Shown: positions 35,959 through 44,701 of the stretch, piece by piece
How the letters are laid out: each line of letters begins with the position of its first letter
Position numbering within the stretch: position 1 is the stretch's first letter
NCBI RefSeq assembly: GCF_010548275.1
Contig: NZ_JAAGLT010000028.1
Span: 1-64,000 of the forward strand
DNA: 64,000 bases
From: Streptomyces sp. SID12488
GTDB lineage: Bacteria; Actinomycetota; Actinomycetes; Streptomycetales; Streptomycetaceae
Direction of reading: 5' to 3'
Position numbers and translations under genes: made by a program
The notes under the pieces: generated by a model
Databases searched by the model: none
What the model saw: the letters and a program-made list of their open reading frames with translations, nothing else
Told to the model about the DNA's origin: nothing

Positions 35959-37154
35959 CAGGCGAGCCGGAGCTGCTTGATGCCGTACATGTTGCCGTGC
36001 GCCTCGATGCCCTGGCTGGGCTCGACCTCGTAGTCCGGGATGCGCCGGTGCCATTCCTCGATCGCCACGTTGAGTTCCAGGCGGGCGAGGTGCGAGCCGA
36101 GGCAGCGGTGCGGGCCCGAGCCGAAGGCGATGTGGTTGGTGGTGTCCCGGTGCAGGTCCACCTCCAGGGGGTTGTCGTACCGTCCGGGGTCGCGGTTGGT
36201 GACCGCGACCGGGAGCATCACCATGTCGCCGGCGCGGACCGGGCAGCCGCCGATCTCGACGTCCCGTGTCGCCTTGCGGGCCGGGACGACGGGCGAGTAG
36301 ACGCGCAGGATCTCCTCCACGGCGGTGGGGACGAGGGAGGGGTCGGCGACGATCGCCGCACGCTGCTCGGGGTGCGTGGCGAAGTGGTAGAGCGCCCAGC
36401 CGAGCGAGATCGGGACGGTGTCGAAGCCCGCCTGGAAGAACAGGACGCAGAACGCGTGCATGTCCCGGTCGCTGATCTTCTCGCCGTCGATCGTCCAGGT
36501 CATCGCACGTGACAGCAGGTCGTCGCGCGGGGCCTCGCGGCGCAGGGCGATCTGCTCGTCGAAGTAGTCAGACACGGCGTTCATGGCCGTCAACTGCCGC
36601 TGTCCGTCAGGGTCTTCGCCGTAGGTCAGGTGCAGCAGGTCGTGTGTCCAGTGGAGGAACTGGCCGAGGTCCTCCGCCGGCAGGCCCATCAGGTCCATGA
36701 AGATCCGGGTCGGGAACCGGCGGGCGAAGGCGTCGAGGACATCGGCGCTTTGGGCGTCTTTCAGGCCGTCGATCAGGTCGCCGGCGATCTTCCTTATCTT
36801 CGGCTCGTCGGCGGCGGCGGCTTTCGGGGAGAAGTGCTTGCCCAACAGCCGTCGCCACTCGGTGTGCTGGGGCGGGTCCAGCATCTCCGGGATCCACAGG
36901 AACCGCGGATTCGGGTTGAGCACCGTCACCGACTCGCTGGAGAACGTCCGCCAGTCCTGGAGTGCCCGTTGGATCGCCTCGCTCTCGGTGACAACCCAAT
37001 AGCCTTGCGCGATGGTGCTCCGGAACCCGGAGTGGGTGACGGCGAGTTCGTCCCAGCGCTGTTGATGGCTGAGCACCGGTCCGCTGAGCCGGTTGTCGAA
37101 GTGGTAGGCGGGGACTCCCTCATGGGTTCCCTCGGGTTCGAGTGTCGTGCTCAT
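35955..37154 (-). CDS. Cytochrome P450
   Basis: A 399-residue soluble bacterial P450. The I-helix oxygen-activation motif is AGFDT (about 242-246), the ExxR region is EEILRV, and the heme-thiolate loop is FGSGPHRCLG with Cys351. ATG 37154 follows GAGAGGAG. The reading frame is open further upstream through a tandem repeat, but a longer start has no ribosome site. It lies in an operon with a CaiB-type gene, a VOC protein and a FadE subunit. Steroid or terpenoid hydroxylation is plausible; CYP family assignment needs a search. The window ferredoxin at 17300 may be its electron donor. Confidence 0.92.
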   Translation of the reverse strand: MSTTLEPEGTHEGVPAYHFDNRLSGPVLSHQQRWDELAVTHSGFRSTIAQGYWVVTESEAIQRALQDWRTFSSESVTVLNPNPRFLWIPEMLDPPQHTEWRRLLGKHFSPKAAAADEPKIRKIAGDLIDGLKDAQSADVLDAFARRFPTRIFMDLMGLPAEDLGQFLHWTHDLLHLTYGEDPDGQRQLTAMNAVSDYFDEQIALRREAPRDDLLSRAMTWTIDGEKISDRDMHAFCVLFFQAGFDTVPISLGWALYHFATHPEQRAAIVADPSLVPTAVEEILRVYSPVVPARKATRDVEIGGCPVRAGDMVMLPVAVTNRDPGRYDNPLEVDLHRDTTNHIAFGSGPHRCLGSHLARLELNVAIEEWHRRIPDYEVEPSQGIEAHGNMYGIKQLRLAW

Positions 37155-37199
37155 CACGGCTCCTCTCGTCGTACGTTCGTCACGTCGTCCGCCGTCACG

Positions 37200-37276
37200 C
37201 CGTACGGGGGTCATGTCGTGCGGGTCAGCTCGTACTGGGTCGTCTCGTACGGGGTCGTCTCGCACGGGGTCGTTAC
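37200..37276. repeat. Degenerate 15-bp tandem repeat upstream of the P450 gene
   Basis: About five imperfect copies of GTCGTCTCGTACGGG lie in the 127-bp gap between the CaiB-type gene and the P450 gene. Read in the P450 frame they code DDPVRDDPVRADP-like residues, but no ribosome site precedes them. Confidence 0.7.
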
Positions 37277-37281
37277 GGGGG

Positions 37282-38514
37282 TCACGTCGCCGCCCCGTCG
37301 ATCTTGAGCGCGATGAGCTCCTCCTCGCCGATGCCGAGCGAGCGCAGGACGTCGTCGGTGTGTTCCGCGAACAGGGGAGCCCGGGTCAGGGTGGCCGGGG
37401 TCTCGTCGAACTGGACGGGATTGGCGACCAGTTCACGGTCGACCCCTTCGGCGTCCACGACGGGGGCGATGAGACCGTTGGCCCGCAGCGCAGGATCCTG
37501 ACCGACCTCCCACGCGCTCTGCACCGCCGCCCACTGGCCCTCGCCCCGGGAGAGGATCTCGACCCACTCGTCGTACGGGCGGGACGCGATGAGCCCGGCG
37601 ACGATCTCGGCGGCCTCGCTGGCGTTCGCCATCAACTTCTCGGCGCTGTCGAAGCGTTCGTCGCGGGCGATTTCCTCACGGCCGGCCAGCTTGCAGAACT
37701 CGGGCCAGTACCGGCCGGGTTGCAGCATCGACAGTTCGATCCAGCGGCCGTCCGAGCTGCGGTAGGCCCCGATGAGGGGGTTGGTGGCCGAGCCGTACCG
37801 GGGTTGGATGTTCACCGGGAGCGGGCCGCCGTTCATCAGCGCCATGTTGACCGTGAACTGCGTCGCCCAGGCGCCCACACCGAGCAACGACACGTCCACG
37901 ACTGACGGTTCGCCGGTCGTGGCGCGGGAGTAGAGGGCGGCGGCAATCCCTCCGGCGATGGTCATGCCGCCGATCGCGTCGCCGTAGGCACCGGCCGGCA
38001 TCCGGATCATCCGGTCCGCGCCGACCGGGGTGACCCCGGCGGCGCTGCCACCGCGCGCCCAGAAGGCCGTGCTGTCGTAGCCGCCCTTGCGCGCCTCCTC
38101 CCCACGGGCGCCGAAGCCGCTGCCCCGGACGTAGATGATGTCCGGGTTGACCGCCCGGACGTCGTCGACGTCGATGCGCAGCTTCGCCCTCGCGTCGGGC
38201 AGGAAGTTCGTGAGGAACACGTCGCTGTTGCGGATGAGTTCGTCCAGCACGCGCCGCGCGGACGGCTTCTCCAGCGCGAGGCCGACGCTGCGTTTCCCGC
38301 GGTTGGGTCCCTCCACGATCGGGAAGAACGACGACTCCTTGCTGACTGCGTCGTACCCGAGCACCCGCACCAGGCCGCGCTGACCGTCACCCCGTTCGGC
38401 GTGCTCGATCTTGATCACGTCGGCACCCCAGTCCGCGAGGACGGCACCCGCCGCCGGGACGAAGGTGAACTGCGCGACCTCGAGAACCCGCACACCTTCC
38501 ATGGGCCTCTGCAT
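37282..38514 (-). CDS. CaiB/BaiF family CoA transferase
   Basis: A 410-residue family III CoA-transferase. The catalytic aspartate fits MPAGAYGDAIGGMTIAGG, and the N-terminus GVRVLEVAQFTFVPAAGAVLADWGADVIKIEH is typical. Unlike the racemase-like paralogue at 29252, it lacks the GHDI histidine, so CoA transfer between acids is the better guess. It is first in the operon with the P450, VOC and FadE genes. ATG 38514 lies nine bases after GGAGGAG. Confidence 0.85.
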   Translation of the reverse strand: MQRPMEGVRVLEVAQFTFVPAAGAVLADWGADVIKIEHAERGDGQRGLVRVLGYDAVSKESSFFPIVEGPNRGKRSVGLALEKPSARRVLDELIRNSDVFLTNFLPDARAKLRIDVDDVRAVNPDIIYVRGSGFGARGEEARKGGYDSTAFWARGGSAAGVTPVGADRMIRMPAGAYGDAIGGMTIAGGIAAALYSRATTGEPSVVDVSLLGVGAWATQFTVNMALMNGGPLPVNIQPRYGSATNPLIGAYRSSDGRWIELSMLQPGRYWPEFCKLAGREEIARDERFDSAEKLMANASEAAEIVAGLIASRPYDEWVEILSRGEGQWAAVQSAWEVGQDPALRANGLIAPVVDAEGVDRELVANPVQFDETPATLTRAPLFAEHTDDVLRSLGIGEEELIALKIDGAAT

Positions 38515-38612
38515 CGGACCAACTCCTCCGAGCCTGAACGCTCCTGAGAAACGCTATTGCGCATACCCAATCAACGAAGAACGCGCTCCAGTATGGACCG
38601 AGGGCCGTAAAA

Positions 38613-38620
38613 AGTATACT
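38613..38620 (+). promoter_or_regulatory. Motif II site and -10 of an apparently leaderless promoter
   Basis: AAAGTATACTGTT; TATACT (38615-38620) is a strong -10 hexamer, and the ATG of the dehydrogenase gene begins only nine bases later with no ribosome site. The transcript therefore probably starts at or next to the ATG. Confidence 0.65.
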
Positions 38621-38629
38621 GTTTTCGTC

Positions 38630-39964
38630 ATGCTGGATTTCTCGATCGAACCCGATTTCCAGGCCAAGCTGGACTGGGCGACGACCTTCGTACGCGAGGA
38701 GGTCGAGCCGCTCGACCTCCTGTTCCCGCACGGGGGCGACCCGTACGACACCCGCAACGGGAAGGCCCGTGCGATCCTGCGGCCGCTTCAGGACAAGGTC
38801 CGGGCGCAGGATCTGTGGGCCTGCCATCTCGGCCCCGAACTGGGCGGCGCGGGGTACGGACAGGTCAGGCTCGCGTACCTCAACGAGATCCTCGGCCGCT
38901 CCTACTGGGCCCCGACGGTCTTCGGTACCGCCGCCCCGGACACCGGCAACGCCGAGATCCTCGCCATGTTCGGCACCGAGGAGCAGAAGGCCCGCTATCT
39001 GCGGCCCTTGCTCGACGGGGACATCGTCTCCACCTTCTCGATGACCGAACCGCAGGCGGGCGCCGATCCCAAGGAGTTCGTCTGCCATGCCCGGCGCGAC
39101 GGGGAGGAGTGGGTGATCGACGGCGAGAAGTGGTTCTCGTCCAACGCCCGTTACGCCGCCTTCCTCATCGTCATGGCCGTCACCGACCCTGACGCGCCGC
39201 CGCACGCCCGTATGTCGATGTTCGTCGTGCCCGCCGAGACACCTGGCATCGAGATCAAGCGCAACGTCGGCACGATGGACGAACGCGACAACCTCGACGA
39301 GGGCATCCACGCCTACATCCGCTACGACCAGGTCCGGGTCCCGCTCGACGCCATGCTCGGCGGCCCGGGCGAGGGCTTCAAGGTCGCCCAGGCGCGCCTC
39401 GGCGGGGGCCGGGTCCATCACGCGATGCGTACGGTGGGCAAGTGCACGCGTGCCTTCGACATGATGTGCGAACGGGCGCTGTCCCGCCGTACGCAGGGCA
39501 CCCTGCTCGCGGAGAAGCAGGCGGTGCAGCAGTTCATCGCGGACTCCTGGGTGGAGTTGCAGCAGTTCCGGCTGCTCGTGCTGCACACCGCCTGGCTCAT
39601 CGACACCCAGCCGCACGGCGCGGCCCGCACCCAGATCGCGATGTGCAAGGTCCAGACGGCGAAGGTGCTGCACGACATCATCCAGCGCGCGCTGCATGTG
39701 CACGGCTCGCTCGGTACGACCAACGAACTGCCGCTCGCCAAGTGGTGGATGGCCGCACCGAACCTCGCCCTCGCCGACGGCCCCACCGAGGTGCACCGCA
39801 CCACGATCGCCAAGCGGCTGTTGAAGAACTACCGGCCGGCGGAGGGCTTGTTCCCGAGCGAGCACATCCCACCGAAGCTTGAGGCCGCGCGTAAGCGGTA
39901 CGCGCACATCGTCGAGGACGAGGGTCTCGCGGGGCGGGCGGACGTACGACGGGCGGACTTGTGA
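38630..39964 (+). CDS. ACAD10/ACAD11-like acyl-CoA dehydrogenase
   Basis: The protein has 444 residues from ATG 38630. The flavin motif is FSMTEPQAGADPKEFVCHARRD and WFSSNARYAAFLIVMAVT. The end, HVHGSLGTTNELPLAKWWM and LADGPTEVHRTTIAKRLLKN, is the hallmark of the ACAD10/ACAD11 group (DGPxEVH in place of EGT). In animals these are fused to an APH-like kinase domain, and the pair handles 4-hydroxyacyl-CoAs. A separate APH-like gene lies at 40801. Its stop overlaps the next SDR start by four bases. Confidence 0.88.
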   Translation: MLDFSIEPDFQAKLDWATTFVREEVEPLDLLFPHGGDPYDTRNGKARAILRPLQDKVRAQDLWACHLGPELGGAGYGQVRLAYLNEILGRSYWAPTVFGTAAPDTGNAEILAMFGTEEQKARYLRPLLDGDIVSTFSMTEPQAGADPKEFVCHARRDGEEWVIDGEKWFSSNARYAAFLIVMAVTDPDAPPHARMSMFVVPAETPGIEIKRNVGTMDERDNLDEGIHAYIRYDQVRVPLDAMLGGPGEGFKVAQARLGGGRVHHAMRTVGKCTRAFDMMCERALSRRTQGTLLAEKQAVQQFIADSWVELQQFRLLVLHTAWLIDTQPHGAARTQIAMCKVQTAKVLHDIIQRALHVHGSLGTTNELPLAKWWMAAPNLALADGPTEVHRTTIAKRLLKNYRPAEGLFPSEHIPPKLEAARKRYAHIVEDEGLAGRADVRRADL

Positions 39965-40707
39965 GCGGCGACCTGTTCGATCTGTCCGGCAAGGTCGCGC
40001 TCGTCACCGGGGGCAGTCGGGGGTTGGGGCGCGCGATGGTGCGGGCCTTCGCCGGCGCCGGGGCGGATGTGGTGATCGCCAGTCGGAAAATGGACGCGTG
40101 CGAGGGGGTCGCGGAGGAGGTGCGCGACCTGGGGCGGCGTGCGTTGCCGGTCGCGGCGCACGTGGGGCACTGGGGCGACCTCGGTCTGCTCGTCGACGCC
40201 GCGTACGGGGAGTTCGGGAAGGTCGACGTGCTCGTCAACAACGCCGGGATGTCGCCGTTGGCGCCGTCGTCGGCGGAGACCAGTGAGGAGTTGTTCGACA
40301 AGGTGATCGGGGTCAACTTCAAGGGGCCGTTCCGGCTCGCCTCGCTGATCGGGGAGCGGATGGCGGCGGGGGACGGCGGCTCGATCATCAACGTCTCCTC
40401 GTCAGGAGCGTTGTTTCCGCAGCCGCGGTTCGGTCCTTATGCCGGGGCGAAGGCCGCGTTGAATGCGCTGACCACTGTGTTCGCTTTGGAGTACGGGCCG
40501 ACGGTGCGTGTGAACACGATCTCGGCGGGGCCGTTTCTGACCGACATCTCCAAGGCCTGGCCGGAGGAGAAGCGGGAGAGTACGCGTAGTGCGGTGGGGC
40601 GACCTGGGCGGCCGGAGGAGATCATCAGTACGGCGCTGTATCTGGCCAGTGATGCGTCCAGTTATACGACTGGGGCGTTGATTCGGGTGGATGGCGGGTT
40701 GTACTGA
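39961..40707 (+). CDS. SDR-family oxidoreductase
   Basis: The protein has 248 residues from GTG 39961, translationally coupled to the ACAD11-like gene. It has the NAD(P) motif LVTGGSRGLGRAMVRAF, VNNAG, a catalytic serine strand INVSSSG, the active-site YAGAKAA and the tail GALIRVDGGLY: a standard classical SDR. It probably oxidises a hydroxyacyl-CoA or alcohol made in the same pathway. The downstream gap holds the intergenic repeat. Confidence 0.88.
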   Translation: MSGDLFDLSGKVALVTGGSRGLGRAMVRAFAGAGADVVIASRKMDACEGVAEEVRDLGRRALPVAAHVGHWGDLGLLVDAAYGEFGKVDVLVNNAGMSPLAPSSAETSEELFDKVIGVNFKGPFRLASLIGERMAAGDGGSIINVSSSGALFPQPRFGPYAGAKAALNALTTVFALEYGPTVRVNTISAGPFLTDISKAWPEEKRESTRSAVGRPGRPEEIISTALYLASDASSYTTGALIRVDGGLY

Positions 40708-40715
40708 CACTGCGG

Positions 40716-40764
40716 GTCGGTGGGGGCTGGTCGCGCAGTTCCCCGCGCCCCTGTCGGGGCGCGG
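40716..40764. repeat. Streptomyces intergenic repeat, copy 4
   Basis: GTGGGGGCTGGTCGCGCAG, then TTCCCCGCGCCCCTGTCGGG, between two converging genes. The final CCCCGCGCCCCTGTCGGGGCGCGGG part forms a hairpin and may terminate both operons. Confidence 0.7.
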
Positions 40765-40800
40765 GTCTGCGGTCGGCTTTCCCTGGATCGCTCAGACACC

Positions 40801-41826
40801 TCAGCCCAGCAGTTGCATCGCCTCGGTCAACAGGACCGGCAGCGCCGGCAGCATTCTGCGGTGCATGTCCGTCAAGTGGTCTGCCTTGCGGCCACGCTTG
40901 ATCAAGAGCGCGGTGGCCGCCGACTCCTTGTACTTCGTCAGGGCCTCGAACCACCTCAGGTCCGGGAGCCGTTCGCCCCGCGCTTCCTCGTAGATGTCGA
41001 TGAGTTCGGCCTTGCCCGGCATGCCGGTCGGCTGCTCCGACAGGGACGCCGGGTGGTGGGCTTCGTCCGTGAAGAAGGTCAGCCAGGTGATGTCGACCCG
41101 CGGGTCGCCGAGCGACCAGATCTCCCAGTCGATGACCGCGTTGACCGAGTCCGCGTCGCACAGTGTGTTGCCGAGCCGGTAGTCGCCGTGGGTGAACACC
41201 GGCATCAGTGCGGCGGGCACGGTGGCGAGCAGCCGTTCCGCGACCGCCTCGTAGCCGGTGCGCAGGTCCTCGGAAACCGTCGTGAACGCCCGGGTCCAGC
41301 GGTTGATCTCGGCGCCGGGCGTGACCACCGGCTCCACGGCGAGGGCGGTCCGCTTGGGGTCCGCTCGGTGCAGGTGGGCGAGCATCCGGGCCGCGTCGAG
41401 GGCACGGGCCCGTACCTGTGCGGCGGGCAGTGTCCCCCGGGGCACGAGCACCGGTTCCACGCACTCCCCGGGTACCAATTCCATGGCTACGAAAGGCTGC
41501 TGGGCCGGGGGTGCGCCCTTCTCCCAGAACAGCACCTTCGGTACCCGTACACCGGGCACGCCCGCCAGCACCTGCATGAGTCGTGCCTGACGCAACACGT
41601 CCCGGTTGCGGACCGGTTGGAGGCCGGGCGGGGCGACTTTGAGGACGACACGCTCGTATCCGGCGGGGACACCCTCCAGTTCGGCGACGTAGGTGAGGCT
41701 CGATGTGCCGCCGGTGAGCGGTTCGACCGACTCCACCGTGCCCTCTGGGGCCCAGCCGCGCAGTGCCGTGGCTGTGCGCTGCGTCAACTCCGGTATCGGG
41801 TCGGTGCTGTTGGCGACGGTGCTCAT
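40801..41826 (-). CDS. APH-family (ACAD10/11-type) kinase-like protein
   Basis: The protein has 341 residues from ATG 41826, with GAGAG upstream. It has the aminoglycoside phosphotransferase fold: nucleotide-binding LTGGTSSLTYVAEL, lysine in VVLKVAPPG, catalytic loop THGDYRLGNTLCD and metal-binding AVIDWEIWSLGDPRVD. This set matches the kinase domain of ACAD10/ACAD11 rather than antibiotic kinases. It probably phosphorylates a hydroxyacyl-CoA for a partner dehydrogenase. It is last in an operon with a CoA ligase and faces the ACAD11-like operon. Confidence 0.85.
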   Translation of the reverse strand: MSTVANSTDPIPELTQRTATALRGWAPEGTVESVEPLTGGTSSLTYVAELEGVPAGYERVVLKVAPPGLQPVRNRDVLRQARLMQVLAGVPGVRVPKVLFWEKGAPPAQQPFVAMELVPGECVEPVLVPRGTLPAAQVRARALDAARMLAHLHRADPKRTALAVEPVVTPGAEINRWTRAFTTVSEDLRTGYEAVAERLLATVPAALMPVFTHGDYRLGNTLCDADSVNAVIDWEIWSLGDPRVDITWLTFFTDEAHHPASLSEQPTGMPGKAELIDIYEEARGERLPDLRWFEALTKYKESAATALLIKRGRKADHLTDMHRRMLPALPVLLTEAMQLLG

Positions 41827-41886
41827 GGACCGGTCTCTCATCCTTGTCGGCCGACGCCCTGGCAGCGGCGTACGTCGGTCAGCGGG

Positions 41887-43386
41887 TCAACGGTCGGCAG
41901 TCAGGGCCTCGACGATGTCGCGGCGCACGAGCTTGCCGGTCGGGGTGCGGGGCAGTTCGGCCCAACGGGTGATGCGCTCCGGCGTCTTCGAGCCGCGCAG
42001 GGTGCCGCGCACCTGTGCGCGCAGGTCCCCGGCGTCGAGCTCCGCGCCGTCCCGGACCACGACCACGGCCTCGATGCGCTGGCCCCACTCCTCGTCCGGG
42101 ACACCGACGACGACCGCGTCCAGCACATCCGGGTGACGCAGCAGGACGTCCTCGATCTCGGCGGGCGCGATGTTCTCGGCGCCCCGGATGATCGTGTCGT
42201 CGGCCCTGCCCTCGATGTGGAGATAGCCGTCGGCGTCGATCCGCCCCTGGTCGCGCGTGTGGAAGAACCCGCGCTCGTCGACCGAGGAACCCTGCCCCGC
42301 GTACTCCCCCGACACCTGGTCGCCGCGCACCCAGATCTGCCCCGTCTCACCGGGGGCGGCCATCGCGCCGGATGCGTCACGGACCTCCAACTCGACACCC
42401 GGCACCGGCAGACCGGCCGAACCGAGCCGGGCCCGTACCGCCGGATCGTGGCTCGCGACGGCCGTCCGGTGTTCCTGCGGGCCCAGGACCGTGATGGTGG
42501 ACGAGGTCTCCGTCAGCCCGTAGGCGTTCACGAAGTCGACGTGCGTCCAGGCGCGCAGCGCGGTCTCGATCACCCGTACGGGCATCCTGGCCCCGCCGTA
42601 GGCGAGCGCGCGCAGCGAGGGCACCGATCGGTCCAGGCCGTCGGTGTCCATGAGGCGGGCGAGCATCGTCGGCACCACCATCGCGTTGGTGACGCGCTGC
42701 CGCCGTACGAGGTCCAGCCAGCCCTCCGGAGTGAACTGGTCGAGGCTCAGGGCACGGCGCCCCGCGTACAGGTTCGTCAGCACGTTGGACACGGCGGCGA
42801 TATGGTACGGCGGCACGCTCACCAGGGCTGCCTCGTCCGGGCCCGCGCCGGCGAACTCCACTGTGCCGAGTACGTACGACACGAGGTTGTGGTGGCGCAG
42901 GACCACGCCCTTCGGCGTCGAGGTCGTGCCGCTCGTGTAGATGAGGACCGCCGGGGAGTCGGGTGACTGCGCCGATTCCTCGTCACCCGGAGTGGGTGGA
43001 GCCTGGGCCACCTGGGTGAGCCACTGGTCCGGGCTGCGCACCGCCAGCCCGGCCCGGCGCAACGCCTCACCGTGTTCCGGGTCGGCGATGCCCAGGGCGC
43101 GGGGGTGGTTCGCCAGCAGCGTGTCCAACTGTGCTTCACCCAGCCGGTAGTTGACCGGGATCAGCGGGACTCCGGCGCGGGCGGCGGCGAACAGTGCGAC
43201 CGGGAGGGCCGGGCCGTTCACCGCCAGGTACACGATCGCGTCGGCGTCGGCCGCACGCACCGACCGCGCCCCGCCGACGGCCAGTTCACGCAGTCGCGGG
43301 GCGGTCAGCCCGTCGTCCGTGCGCCCGATCAGGACCCGGTCGTCGAATCCCTCGGCGGCCATGTCCAGCAGCATCGCTATGTTCAT
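41887..43386 (-). CDS. Acyl-CoA synthetase (AMP-forming CoA ligase)
   Basis: The 499-residue ANL enzyme has P-loop [21 protein letters not shown], then [45 protein letters not shown] and the C-terminal [11 protein letters not shown]. It activates a carboxylate to the CoA ester. It lies between a small hypothetical protein gene upstream (15 bases) and the APH-like kinase gene downstream, which suggests a ligase-kinase-dehydrogenase route for a hydroxy acid. Confidence 0.88.
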   Translation of the reverse strand: MNIAMLLDMAAEGFDDRVLIGRTDDGLTAPRLRELAVGGARSVRAADADAIVYLAVNGPALPVALFAAARAGVPLIPVNYRLGEAQLDTLLANHPRALGIADPEHGEALRRAGLAVRSPDQWLTQVAQAPPTPGDEESAQSPDSPAVLIYTSGTTSTPKGVVLRHHNLVSYVLGTVEFAGAGPDEAALVSVPPYHIAAVSNVLTNLYAGRRALSLDQFTPEGWLDLVRRQRVTNAMVVPTMLARLMDTDGLDRSVPSLRALAYGGARMPVRVIETALRAWTHVDFVNAYGLTETSSTITVLGPQEHRTAVASHDPAVRARLGSAGLPVPGVELEVRDASGAMAAPGETGQIWVRGDQVSGEYAGQGSSVDERGFFHTRDQGRIDADGYLHIEGRADDTIIRGAENIAPAEIEDVLLRHPDVLDAVVVGVPDEEWGQRIEAVVVVRDGAELDAGDLRAQVRGTLRGSKTPERITRWAELPRTPTGKLVRRDIVEALTADR

Positions 43387-43401
43387 CAGCCGTTCCCGCC
43401 C

Positions 43402-43713
43402 TCAGTCCGAGGCCGGGAGCGGCTTGGCGCTCTTCATCGGCATGGGTACGCCGTTCACCGCCAGCGTGCCCTGCCCCTGCTTGGTGCAGAGCAGTTCCAG
43501 GCCGAGGCCCTCGTCGGCGTACCGCTTGCCCAGCAGGGAACCGCCCATCAGCTCGGGGTCGGCCGTGCCGGTGACGGCGGGCCCCGGCCCGTTCGCCTCA
43601 GCCATGGCCGCTCCGCCGCAGGTGATCTCCAACTCCTGCTCCGGGCAGCGAACGACGATCACCGCCGTGGTGTCGACCGTACTGGCGAGCATCTGCCCCA
43701 CACGTGGCCTCAT
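43402..43713 (-). CDS. Small conserved-looking hypothetical protein
   Basis: The protein has 103 residues from ATG 43713, seven bases after GGAGGG. It has two cysteine spots ([18 protein letters not shown] and [13 protein letters not shown]) and a glycine-rich end; there is no signal peptide or membrane segment. I do not recognise the family. It is first in the operon with the CoA ligase and the APH-like kinase, divergent from the odd crotonase gene. A metal-binding or acyl-handling accessory role is possible but unproven. Confidence 0.65.
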   Translation of the reverse strand: MRPRVGQMLASTVDTTAVIVVRCPEQELEITCGGAAMAEANGPGPAVTGTADPELMGGSLLGKRYADEGLGLELLCTKQGQGTLAVNGVPMPMKSAKPLPASD

Positions 43714-43766
43714 CGCAGGTCCCTCCGCGGATCTTGTTCCGTTCCGGTGCCCGAAGACCAGAAAAA

Positions 43767-43774
43767 AGTATACT
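43767..43774 (+). promoter_or_regulatory. Motif II site and -10 (crotonase promoter)
   Basis: AAAAAGTATACTACTTA lies in the gap between the divergent hypothetical and crotonase genes; TATACT (43769-43774) can serve as -10 for the plus-strand operon, giving a leader of about 60 bases. Confidence 0.55.
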
Positions 43775-43840
43775 ACTTACCTAGATCACGTCGAGATGAC
43801 GAGACGACGAACTGAGACAACATGACGAACGGAGTGCCGG

Positions 43841-44614
43841 GTGGAACTCAAGACCGTCCTGTTCGAGGTGACCGACCACGTCGCCACGATCACCCTGAAC
43901 CGGCCCGAGGTCATGAACGGCTTCAACCAGCGGATGCTGGAGGAGTTCTCCGCCCTCTGGCAGACCGTCAGGACAGACGACGACGTGCACGTCGTCGTGT
44001 TGCGGGGCGCGGGCGAGCGGGCGTTCTGCACGGGCATGGACGTGAAGGAGGGCATCGACCGCCACCCCAACGTCTGGTCGCAGACCGACCCCGGGGAGTT
44101 CCTCTCGCCGAAGCTCAACCAGGTGTGGAAACCCCTGGTCTGCGCGGTGCACGGGATGGCCGCCGGCGGCGCCTTCTACTGGCTCAACGAGGCCGACATC
44201 GTGATCTGCTCCGACGACGCCACCTTCTTCGATCCGCACGTCAGCTACGGACTCACCGCGGCCCTGGAGCCGATCGGCCTCGCCCGGCGCATCCCCCTCG
44301 GCGAGGCACTGCGCATCGCACTGCTCGGCCTGGACGAGCGCGTGTCGGCGGCCCGCGCCCTGCAGATCGGCCTGGTCAGTGAGGTGCTCCCACGTGCGGA
44401 ACTGTGGGAGCGCGCCGACGGCATCGCCCGCATCATCGCCGCCAAACCGCCCGCCGCGATCCAGGGCACCGTCCGGGCGATCTGGGAGTCGCTCGACTCG
44501 ACGCGCACCCAGGCACTGCGCACCGGACTGTCGTACACACAGATCGGCAACCCCGTCGGGAAAGCCGAGATCGACCGTGCCGAGGTGCCCCGGGCGCAGT
44601 GGACACTGCGCTGA
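43841..44614 (+). CDS. Crotonase-fold protein lacking both catalytic glutamates
   Basis: The protein has 257 residues from GTG 43841, with GGAG six bases upstream. The fold is clear (FCTGMDVKEG and VHGMAAGGAFYWLNEADIVI). At the two hydratase glutamate positions it has a tyrosine (GGAFYW for GGxxEL) and DPHVSYGLTA in place of QPE-x-LLG. It is therefore not a standard hydratase. Isomerase, hydrolase, decarboxylase or retro-Claisen activities are known in the superfamily. It is followed by an LLM flavoprotein gene. Confidence 0.85.
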   Translation: MELKTVLFEVTDHVATITLNRPEVMNGFNQRMLEEFSALWQTVRTDDDVHVVVLRGAGERAFCTGMDVKEGIDRHPNVWSQTDPGEFLSPKLNQVWKPLVCAVHGMAAGGAFYWLNEADIVICSDDATFFDPHVSYGLTAALEPIGLARRIPLGEALRIALLGLDERVSAARALQIGLVSEVLPRAELWERADGIARIIAAKPPAAIQGTVRAIWESLDSTRTQALRTGLSYTQIGNPVGKAEIDRAEVPRAQWTLR

Positions 44615-44638
44615 CACTCCCTTAGCCTGCATCAAAAG

Positions 44639-44646
44639 AGTGCACT
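44639..44646. promoter_or_regulatory. Motif II site (AGTGCACT)
   Basis: AAAAGAGTGCACTTTATAAAG lies just after the crotonase stop and about 55 bases before the LLM gene. It suggests a second promoter within the unit. Confidence 0.4.
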
Positions 44647-44701
44647 TTATAAAGATCGCAGGGATCGCAGAGACCATAAAGGTCATGAAGGGGAGGCTTC
44701 C

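Noticed and set aside
37155-37265. Longer P450 start through the tandem repeats
   Set aside because: No ribosome site precedes it, and the residues are repeat-coded; ATG 37154 follows GAGAGGAG.
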